A stretch of DNA of 39,095 bases from Thermoleophilia bacterium UBA5186 (GTDB lineage Bacteria > Actinomycetota > Thermoleophilia > Gaiellales > Gaiellaceae): the NCBI GenBank assembly GCA_002413095.1, contig DHWI01000005.1:9639-48733 (forward strand), in the 5' to 3' direction. The position numbers and the translations under genes are program-made. Below are positions 1 through 9,799 of the stretch, one piece after another. Position 1 is the stretch's first letter, and every line of letters begins with the position of its first letter. The notes beneath the pieces were generated by a model. It was not told where the DNA came from. It searched no databases and saw nothing but the letters and a program-made list of their open reading frames with translations.

Positions 1-127
1 GGGGGAGCCCTACGATTGGGTCGTGGATCAGGCGGTAGTCGCGACTCCCGCCCTCGATCTGTCCGACCGTCCACTCGTACCGGTAGAGGTCGTCCCAGTA
101 GCTCGGGCTATTGAGGTCGATCGTCAT
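1..127 (-). CDS. Probable SAM-dependent methyltransferase, N-terminal fragment (runs off the window)
   Basis: Only the first 42 codons are present; the 3' part lies beyond base 1. The ATG is the complement of 125-127 and the reading begins MTIDLNSPSYWDDLYRYEW. The pattern N/S-P-x-Y-W-D-x-L-Y near the N-terminus, followed by a Gly-Gly-Ser-Arg stretch, is common at the start of small class I methyltransferases, but no AdoMet-binding motif is visible, so the family is a guess. It starts 31 bases after the stop of the double-FWWL gene on the same strand and is probably the next gene of the leftward glycan operon. No strong Shine-Dalgarno sequence is seen; the start rests on the in-frame ATG and plausible protein sequence. 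Confidence 0.5.
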   Translation of the reverse strand, partial: MTIDLNSPSYWDDLYRYEWTVGQIEGGSRDYRLIHDPIVGLP

Positions 128-158
128 CGCACGCTCGGGGACGCTTAACGCGCGCGGG

Positions 159-1370
159 CTAGCCCTGTCGCCGAAGCCGGTCCACGATTCGGCGGAAAAG
201 TGGCGGCCGCTCTGGGCGGGCGAGGGCGAGGGCGAAGACTATGCCTGTGTCCTCGTGAGCCGCCTCTGCGTAGCGCTGCTCGAGATGCTGCCGGAGACCG
301 CCGTAGTAGTCGAGCCACCAGAAGGCGGTGGCGGGGAAAACCAGGTGGCTCGCCCCCTCGCGCCTCAGCTGCTCGAGGTGCCGGATCGCGTGTCTGCTCG
401 TCGCCGGGTAGTAGCCCGCCCAGCGCCCGTCGTCGGCGCGAGGAAAGTGCCAGGCGCGCCGGCCGTTGAGGTCGAGCAGGGCATCGTCGCCGCGAGTCGC
501 CACGAGCACCGTGGCGTCCGCAGGCACCGACCCGTCCACCAGCTCGCGCAGCCGCGCGACGACTTCCAGGTAGGCGGCCTTCGACTCGTCGACCTGCTCC
601 AGTGGCGTGGACGAGTCCGGCGCCTGGTTCAAAGCGAATATGACGCAGCTCTCCGCGTCCCCGAGGCGGCGGTAGTTACGGTCGAGGTGCTCGGTGAGCT
701 CGGCGAAGTGCTCGAGCCACCAAAAGGCCGTCGCGGGGAAGAGCAGAAACTCCGCGCCCTTTGCTCGGAGCGCCGCTAGGTGGTCGATCGCGGCGGCGCT
801 GTCCTCCGGATGGTGGCCGACATAGACGCCCGCGGGCGTTTGTGGGAAGTGCCACGCGGTGCGCCCCCCGAGCTCGAGCAGCTCTTCGTCGCCCCTGCTG
901 ACGACGGCCACGGTCGCGTCCGGGGGAAGCGTCGTCTGGACGACTGCGCGAACCTGCGGGAGCAGGGCCTTGTACCGAAGGTGATTGCTTGCAAGGGGAG
1001 TGCCCTCGGGGCCGCCCGGCATGCCGAGGCTCTGTCCCTCCAGAGCCGCGGCGAGCGTCGCCTCGAACTCCTCATCGCGGCGAAGCAACTGGTCGTGCGC
1101 GTCGAGGAGGAGTTCCCGCAACTCCCGCTCGCGCCTCGCGATCAGCGCCAGCTTCGCCGCGAGCGCAGCCGTCTCCCTGGTCTGCTCGGCGAGCTGCTGG
1201 CGCAGCCGCTCCAGCTCGGCCTGTGGCCCCTCGCGCTTCACGTTCGTCTTCCGCTGGCTCGGCGCGGCCTTGACGGATTTCCGATCGGCCGTGCCGTCCG
1301 GCGACTCATGCGACTTTGTGACGCGCAGCTCGTCCGGGAGCGGAGAGGGGCGCTTCCGTTTCTCGGTCAC
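159..1370 (-). CDS. Coiled-coil protein with two FWWL domains, function unknown
   Basis: A 403-residue protein with no signal peptide or membrane segment. Residues 1-49 are basic and low in complexity, about 50-110 form a Leu/Glu/Arg-rich coiled coil, and two copies of the FWWL domain follow at about 137-247 and 270-381. Each copy has an S/T-R-G-D-E/D-x-LL motif, an AWHFP motif, a G-x-H/Y-P motif and FPATAFWWL (211-219 and 345-353). The same domain ends two glycosyltransferase fusions in this window and occurs twice in the protein at 18498-20555, so a role in glycan assembly is inferred; no catalytic function is known to me. The ATG overlaps the TGA of the upstream GT4 gene by four bases (ATGA), which points to coupled translation. 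Confidence 0.85.
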   Translation of the reverse strand: MTEKRKRPSPLPDELRVTKSHESPDGTADRKSVKAAPSQRKTNVKREGPQAELERLRQQLAEQTRETAALAAKLALIARRERELRELLLDAHDQLLRRDEEFEATLAAALEGQSLGMPGGPEGTPLASNHLRYKALLPQVRAVVQTTLPPDATVAVVSRGDEELLELGGRTAWHFPQTPAGVYVGHHPEDSAAAIDHLAALRAKGAEFLLFPATAFWWLEHFAELTEHLDRNYRRLGDAESCVIFALNQAPDSSTPLEQVDESKAAYLEVVARLRELVDGSVPADATVLVATRGDDALLDLNGRRAWHFPRADDGRWAGYYPATSRHAIRHLEQLRREGASHLVFPATAFWWLDYYGGLRQHLEQRYAEAAHEDTGIVFALALARPERPPLFRRIVDRLRRQG

Positions 1371-2740
1371 GACGCCACGCGCCTCAGGGTCCTGTCCGCC
1401 GCCTCTGCCCTCGCAAAGCCGAGCTCCAGCAGGGTGTCGTAGAGGAACTGGAGTTCCGCGAGGTCGCCGGCGCTCGGGGCGCGGCCGGCGAGGACCTCGT
1501 CGATCGCCTCGGCGTAGACGTTCCGAACGGCCTCAGCATGCTCCACCGCGGGCATGATCCGCGTCTTTCTCGCTCCGGCCCGCAACCCCTCGAGCAGCTC
1601 GCGGTCGAAGGCGAGCCCCCTGAGCGTGGCCGCGAGCTCTGCGGGCCGGTCGTGGGCGAACAGCAGCCCGTTCTCGCCGTCGGAGATCGCTTCGGGGAGC
1701 GCTCCGAGGCGGCTGACGAGCGCGGGAATGCCGCGGGCGAGCGCCTCGCGTGTCGTGATCGAGAACGTCTCGGGCACTTGGGACGGCGTGACCACGCAGT
1801 CGACGCCGTCGAGAAGGTAGCGCAGCTCTTCCTGCCTGTAGGCCCCGTACAGCCGCAGCTTCACGCCGGGGATCGGCTCCGCGCGCTTCCGCAGGGACCG
1901 CGCATAGCTCGGGTCGGGGGCGAAGCCGAGGAGGAGAAGCTCGGCCGACGGAATGTGTGCGAGCTCCAGCGCCTCGAGGATTACGTGGGCCCCCTTGTGC
2001 GCGACCACGGCGCCGAGGAAGGCGATGCTCAGCGTCCCCGGCTCTTTCGGCTCCGACTCTTCCGCGGGAGGAGGCTCCATCACCTGCGCGGGAACGCCAT
2101 TCGGGACTACCCGGATGCGGTCGCCGTCGCCGGCGAGCGCGTCGAAGTACGAGGCGACGTAGTACGAAGGGCAGATTATGCGATCGGCGAGCGAGAGCAG
2201 TCGCCGGAAATACGCCGTCCGGATTCCCCAGCGCGTGTAGGTCTCGGGCCGGCCGTCGGCGAAGCACGTGCTCGCGCATTCCCGGCCTCCGTCCGGGCCG
2301 GAGCACAGCTCGCCGGAGACCTTCTGCAGGTGCGCGAGCGGACATGCGAAGTAGAAGTCTTGCAGCGAGAGCACGACCGCCGTGCCGTTCCGCTCGGCGA
2401 TCTCGATCAGCCGGGGCGGCAAGCCGATCAGATGGAGGACGTGGACGACGTCTGGAGCCGCCTCGACCAGGGCCGAGGTGAACAGCCTCTCGAGCTCCTC
2501 GTGGTGGTTGAGAAAGCGGTCGAGCGCCACGTCGCCGCCGACGAGGCGGTAGAGCCGTGTGCCGTCCGGCAGGCGCTCCCGCATCATCCGCGGGGCTGCA
2601 TTCGACGGACCCGGACGCCGGGAGAGGATGCTCACGTCCTCGCCGAGGCGAACGAGGTCGGCCGCCAGTGACTGGGTGATGCGCTCGATGCCCGCGACTC
2701 CGTCCGGCAGGTAACGGTGGCTGACCAGCATGATCCGCAT
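1367..2740 (-). CDS. Glycosyltransferase family 4 (GT-B fold)
   Basis: A cytoplasmic retaining glycosyltransferase of 457 residues that probably adds one sugar to the growing glycan. The N-terminus MRIMLVSHRYLPDGVAGIER is the usual GT4 start (first beta strand plus glycine loop). A Cys-rich stretch after FYFACPLAH occurs in many GT4 enzymes. The C-terminal donor-binding half contains the E-x7-E motif as ETFSITTRE, followed by GIPALVS. The last 30 residues form a helical tail beyond the usual GT4 end. The reading frame stays open 80 codons further upstream, inside the preceding gene, but the ATG at 2738-2740 sits two bases after that gene's TAG and matches the family start. It overlaps the next gene by ATGA. 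Donor and acceptor cannot be told. Confidence 0.93.
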   Translation of the reverse strand: MRIMLVSHRYLPDGVAGIERITQSLAADLVRLGEDVSILSRRPGPSNAAPRMMRERLPDGTRLYRLVGGDVALDRFLNHHEELERLFTSALVEAAPDVVHVLHLIGLPPRLIEIAERNGTAVVLSLQDFYFACPLAHLQKVSGELCSGPDGGRECASTCFADGRPETYTRWGIRTAYFRRLLSLADRIICPSYYVASYFDALAGDGDRIRVVPNGVPAQVMEPPPAEESEPKEPGTLSIAFLGAVVAHKGAHVILEALELAHIPSAELLLLGFAPDPSYARSLRKRAEPIPGVKLRLYGAYRQEELRYLLDGVDCVVTPSQVPETFSITTREALARGIPALVSRLGALPEAISDGENGLLFAHDRPAELAATLRGLAFDRELLEGLRAGARKTRIMPAVEHAEAVRNVYAEAIDEVLAGRAPSAGDLAELQFLYDTLLELGFARAEAADRTLRRVAS

Positions 2741-2742
2741 CG

Positions 2743-5115
2743 CTAGCCGACCCCCCGAGCTGCCCTGGACGGCTCCAGAGCTTCGCCGACCCGCTGCAAT
2801 GAGGACGATCCATCCTGCCCGGCGCCATTCATGATCCGCTGGGTGAGCGACAGCAGCGCGAAGGCGTCGTCCGAGAGCAGCTCGCGATTCACCCCGAGCC
2901 ACTGCCCCACGATCTGAGCGGAGCGCCGGAGCGCGGACTCCAGCCGCCAGCGTTCGAGCTCCGCGGAATCGAGCTCGCACTCCTCTTCCAGATACCGCCA
3001 GTCGTCTCGCACGAGCGACTCGATGGTCGGCACGACCTGGGCCTCGTCCAGTCGCCGACCGACGATCTGCCGGTTCGCGAATCCGTCGTCGACGTTGCGC
3101 CGGAGCAGGTCGGCGTAGGAGTATGCGTGCGAGTGGACGACGACGGAGGAGGGCTCGTGCTGGATCTTGAGATCCGCCTCGAGCACTTCTTTGGCCCAGA
3201 GCAGGTCCTCCCCCATCAGCATGTCGCGGAACGGAATCCGGGCGAGGACCTCCGGCCGGATGGCAGCGCTGACCGTGTGGAAGTTGAGCAGGAGGCGGAG
3301 CTGATGCTCGGTGAGCTTGCCGTACTGCTCGACGCTCTCGATCCTGCGTACCTGCCGGTCCGGCGAAGCGCTGGGATCGCGAAGGCCGTCCCGTCGCGTG
3401 AGCAGGTCCGCGTCGTCGCGGGGGAGCACGCGGCTGCAGACTCCGGCCACGAGCGGGTCACGGTCGAGCGGCGCGATGAGGTTCGCGAGCCAGTTCTCGT
3501 CGGCCGGCAGGGCGCTTTGGTTCAGGAAGACGAAGACGTCTCCGCGGGCGAAGCTCGCTGCTGCGTTACGCGTCAGGCCGTGGTTGAAGGCGGCTGGATC
3601 GATGGAGACGACCGTCGCGCCGAACTCGTGTAGCACGGCGACGGTGTCGTCGCTCGACCCCGAGTCGACGGCGACGAACTCGACGCTGTCGCGGGTGCGC
3701 TGCGCGAGCACCCGGGGCAGGAGCACCCGCAACCGGTCGCCTCCGTTCTTTACGGGCAGGATCACCGACACGAGGCGGCTGCTCGGCTCGCTGGAGAGCC
3801 AGTGCACCTCGCCCTCGGCGATGCGTTGGGGCACCGTCGGAGTCGGGCGCGACGGAGAGGACGCGCGGCCGTTCGCAGCGGCGTGATCGGCCTTGAGATC
3901 GGACTCCGCAGCCCGCACGGTGAGCCGGATGGTGTCGCGGAGGAGGTCGAAGACCTGATGGGAGCGCGAGCGCAGCAGGCGGTCGGCCTCGGCCTCTCGG
4001 TCGCCCTCGAGCACGACTGCGAGCTGCGGCGAGATCCCGAGCTGCAGGGGATAGAGATCCGTGTAACCGATCTGCAGCAAGCCGTCCTCGAGGAAGTAGC
4101 GTAGGTCGTCCGGCTGGACGCGCCCGGCCCACCGGTCGAGATAGAGCTTTGTGTTGTGCTTGATCTCGTGCGTCGGCAGGTTGCCGTTCGTCGGCAGCTG
4201 CCGCGACGCGGACTCGAGGTGGTAGAGGACGCTCTCGGGGCAGTAGTGCACCTCGAGGTTACGCTCGCCGAGCCGCAGGCAGAGATCGACGTCCTCGTAG
4301 CCGTTCTGGAACGCGGTGTCGAACCCACCGATGTCGTCGAAGTCCGCCCGACGCGCCAGCATGGCCGCCGCCGTGACGATCTGGAACTTCCGCGCCTTGT
4401 TCACCGCGGGATGCCCTGCGGGGAAGCCGGTGTAGATGTGCCGAGGAAAGCCGTCCTGGGAGATTGCGACGCCCGCGTGCTGCACCGTGTCGTTCGGATA
4501 GAGCAGCTTGCTCCCGACGACGGCTGCCGTGTCGTGCTCTTCGATGTACGAGACGAGCGCCTTGAGCCAGCCCGGCTGCGGGATAGTGTCGTTGTTGAGA
4601 AAGACGAGGTAATCGCCCGCAGCCGCCGCAGCCCCCGAGTTGCAGGTGATGGCGAAGCCCGCATTCGTCGCGTGCGTGACTACTCGAATGCGATCGCCGT
4701 ACGTCCCGAGCAGGTCGGGGGTCGAGTCGGTCGACGCGTCGTCGACGACGACGATGTCGAAGTTCGTCCGCTGCGCCTCCTCGAGCAGCGCGTCGAGACA
4801 GCCGCGCGTGAGCGAGGCCTTGTTGAAGACCGGGATGACGATCGACCCGCAGGCGGCCCCCGGTTTCTTGCGGGCCGGGGTCGGAGCGGGCCGGCGGCGA
4901 TCCCGCTCTCGCAGCGCCGCGATCTCCAGCTCCCTCTCGGCCAGCTCCACCTGTGTGCGCGCAAGGAGCTGCTCCTGCGCGACCGCCGCCTGTTCCGACG
5001 CCGTCAGCTCGCTTCGCAAGCGCCTCAAAGCGCGCTCCTGCTCGGCGAGCGCGCTCCGGCTTTCGCGCAACTCGGCCCGCAGGGCCTTCAGCTTGACGAC
5101 GGTCGGCTCAGCCAT
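2743..5115 (-). CDS. Bifunctional glycosyltransferase: coiled coil plus two GT2 domains
   Basis: A 790-residue protein. Residues 5-75 are a coiled coil. The first GT2 domain (about 90-330) starts GSIVIPVFNKASLTRG and has the metal-binding FLNNDT (172-176 region) and the catalytic-type motif GYEDVDLCLRL. The second GT2 (about 447-700) starts VSVILPVKNGGDRLR and carries FNHGLTRN (510-517), close to the F-x-H-G-x-T-R-N motif of rhamnosyltransferase-like GT2 enzymes. At the position of the expected acidic metal motif the second domain reads LNQSALP, without aspartate. The protein probably adds two sugars in sequence, one perhaps rhamnose (inference). Its ATG lies eight bases inside the end of the upstream GT-B/GT2/FWWL gene, and its stop is two bases before the GT4 start. 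Confidence 0.92.
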   Translation of the reverse strand: MAEPTVVKLKALRAELRESRSALAEQERALRRLRSELTASEQAAVAQEQLLARTQVELAERELEIAALRERDRRRPAPTPARKKPGAACGSIVIPVFNKASLTRGCLDALLEEAQRTNFDIVVVDDASTDSTPDLLGTYGDRIRVVTHATNAGFAITCNSGAAAAAGDYLVFLNNDTIPQPGWLKALVSYIEEHDTAAVVGSKLLYPNDTVQHAGVAISQDGFPRHIYTGFPAGHPAVNKARKFQIVTAAAMLARRADFDDIGGFDTAFQNGYEDVDLCLRLGERNLEVHYCPESVLYHLESASRQLPTNGNLPTHEIKHNTKLYLDRWAGRVQPDDLRYFLEDGLLQIGYTDLYPLQLGISPQLAVVLEGDREAEADRLLRSRSHQVFDLLRDTIRLTVRAAESDLKADHAAANGRASSPSRPTPTVPQRIAEGEVHWLSSEPSSRLVSVILPVKNGGDRLRVLLPRVLAQRTRDSVEFVAVDSGSSDDTVAVLHEFGATVVSIDPAAFNHGLTRNAAASFARGDVFVFLNQSALPADENWLANLIAPLDRDPLVAGVCSRVLPRDDADLLTRRDGLRDPSASPDRQVRRIESVEQYGKLTEHQLRLLLNFHTVSAAIRPEVLARIPFRDMLMGEDLLWAKEVLEADLKIQHEPSSVVVHSHAYSYADLLRRNVDDGFANRQIVGRRLDEAQVVPTIESLVRDDWRYLEEECELDSAELERWRLESALRRSAQIVGQWLGVNRELLSDDAFALLSLTQRIMNGAGQDGSSSLQRVGEALEPSRAARGVG

Positions 5116-7527
5116 CGGCCGTCCCGGAGAGATCGAAGATCACGCCGGTGTCCTCGACATCGGCAGCCAGGCGATAGCGCGTCTCGAGGTGGCGACGGAG
5201 CTCACCGTAGTGATCGAGCCACCAGAGCGCCGTATGCGGGAAGAGCAGGTAGCCTGCTCCGCGCTCACGCTCGCCCTCGAGCTGCGCGATCGCCGCGTCG
5301 CCGTCGGCCGGGTAGTGGCCGGCGTAGACGCCGCCGTCGAGCCGCGGGAAGTGCGCGCTCGGACGGCCGTCCAGCTCGAGCAGCTTCTCGTCGCCTTTCG
5401 AGACGACGAGGACGCTTGCGTCCGGAGGCAGCGTCGTGCGCACGAGCTCGTGCACTTCCTCGACGAGCCGCCGGTACTCGTCGGTCGCGCGCCGGCCGTG
5501 CGGACGCCAGGAGATTCCCCACTTCTCCTCGAAGCGGCGCTTGTTCGCCTCGAAGAGGCCCGCGTACGCTCCGGACGGCACGAGCTTTCCGAAGGCGCCC
5601 TCGCCGAAGTGGTGAACCAGGACGTCCTCGGCGCACGCCACCCGGAAGCCGGCCCGGCGGACGCGGAGCGAGTAGTCGTCGTCCTCGAACAGCCCGACTT
5701 CGAAGCGCTCGTCGAGCGGGCCGACGAGATCGTAGAGGTCGCGACGCAGCGCGACGCAGAACATCGTCAGCATCGGCAGGTCGAGCAGCTCGCCGGCGTG
5801 CACCTCGGCGCGCTTCTCGGCGGCTGCCAAGAGCTCGCCGTAGGTCACGTACTCGGCATCGACCTCAGCCTCCGTGGCCGCCTCGTTGCTGACCGGTCCT
5901 ACGAGGCCGACCGACTCGTCGTCGAGATGTCGCAGCAGCCGCGCCAGCGCGCCCGGAGGGACGAGAACGTCGTTATTCAGCAGTACGAGCCGGCGGCCGC
6001 GGGCGTACGCGACGCCCTGGTTGATCGCCGGCGCGAAGCCGATGTTCCGGTCGTTCAGGACCGCCTTCACGCGCTCGTCGTTGGCGGCCAGGCGCTCGAG
6101 GTAGGCGCGCGTGCCGTCGGTCGATCCGTTGTCCACCACGATCAGCTCGAGGTCGAGTCCCGCTCCGGCCAGCGTGCTCTCCAGGCAGAGCCGCGTGAAG
6201 ACCACGCTGTCGAAGCTGAGAACGACCACGCTAGCCTCCGGCTCCCGGGCAGCCGGCCGGCCGGCCGGCGGCGGAGGGGCGAGCACCGCGCTCACCGTCT
6301 GCTCGGGCAGGGTGGTGGGACGCCGCGACACGGGGATCAGCACGGTCTGGGCGGGGAAGGGAGCGAGGCCGACGCCGTCGAGCAGACGGCCGAGCACCTT
6401 CTCGGCGTCGAAGTACTCGTGTGCGATCTCGGAGGCCGCGCGCGCGTGCCGCCCGTAGTCGGCTTCGACCTGCTCGACCGCTGCGATCACGTCGTCGAGT
6501 GTCGAGAACGCGAAGAGCCCTTCGCCGGTCGGAAGCGCCACTCCGAAGCCCGTGTCCTGCGTGATCACGGGTCGGCCGGCGGCGAGGTAGGTGGCGCTGC
6601 GGTCGCTAAACCAGCCCGTGCGCAGCCGTACGTTCTGGTCCTTGGCAACAGTGAACTCCGCGCGGGAGCCTGCGAGATAGTCGCGGTATGTGTCGAGGTC
6701 GTTGGAGAGGGCGCGAACGTCGCGTAGGCGCCAGCCGTGCTCCCGGAGCAGCGCCCGATCCTCGTCGTCGATGCTGGCCAGTGCCAGCTCGAAGCGCTCG
6801 CCCGCGATGCGTGGCAGGTCGAGCACCTTCATGAACTCCTCGTGCTTGCTCCACGAGTACAGTTCGTGGCCGATCTGCACCTCGCGCCAGAGCTGGCGCC
6901 AGTTGCCAACGGTGGTGTAGAGCTCCCCCGGGCTGCCGCCGCGGCCGCGCCAGAAGTCCAGCACGACCGGCTGCCGCGTGGGGAGGAACTCGTAGCGGTC
7001 CCAGCGCGGCAGCCCGCAGTCAGGCCCGTTCAGGTTCTCGCCGAACGAGAAGAAGGCGCGGTGCGGCTCGAGGAACTGGATCGTCTCTGGCTGGCGCTCC
7101 GCGAGCTGGACCTGAAGCTCGACCGGGTCGGTCTCCACGTACACGAGGCGGCCGGTCTCCACGTGCTCGGCACGCGGCACCGTGCCGCCGTGGAGATTGA
7201 TCAGCAGCTCGGCCGAGCGATACAGCTCCTTCAGGGCGTGCTCGTCCATCCCGTAGACCCGGCCGTCGTGGTGGAGGGCGTGGAAGGCCCAGCGATCGCC
7301 GAAGCCGAAGCGGCTGCACATCCGCTCGATGAAGCGGGCGGCGAGCGCCGACGAGTTATCCGAGTCGGCGCGCATCAGCGTCGTGGGCGTCCGGGCGTGC
7401 GCCTCGACGTAGTACGTCTCGTAGCCCAGCCGCTCCAGCCCGACGAGGTATTGCAGCGTCTGCCAGACCACGCCGGCTACGGGTGCCTTGCTCATCATCC
7501 CAAGCAGGACGATTCGCCGCCGCCCGC

Positions 7528-7531
<4 letters not shown>
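5108..7531 (-). CDS. Glycosyltransferase fusion: GT-B-like half, GT2 domain, C-terminal FWWL domain
   Basis: An 807-residue protein. Residues 1-400 resemble a GT-B glycosyltransferase: a start of the type RRIVLLGMM, then a donor-site-like stretch AAGRPVITQDTGFGVALP and a helix ending like GT1/GT4 enzymes. A linker PVSRRPTTL leads to a GT2 domain (about 430-660) with ASVVVLSFDS, LLNNDV and EDDDYSLRV. The last about 115 residues are one FWWL domain with SKGDEKLLELDG, HFPRLDGGVYAGHYPAD and ALWWLDHY. It is a paralogue of the first 815 residues of the protein at 14518-18480, down to the PVSRRPTTL linker. It likely adds two sugars (inference). The ATG overlaps the ABC exporter's stop by four bases, and the stop overlaps the next gene by eight. 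Confidence 0.9.
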
Positions 7532-9765
<2,234 letters not shown>

Positions 9766-9799
9766 AGGCCCGCTCCTTGCCGATGCATGTGAGGCATGC

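Noticed and set aside
4156..6727. Long plus-strand open frames of 578 and 695 codons
   Set aside because: They lie antisense to the glycosyltransferase genes and read as low-complexity Arg/Glu/Val text without motifs.
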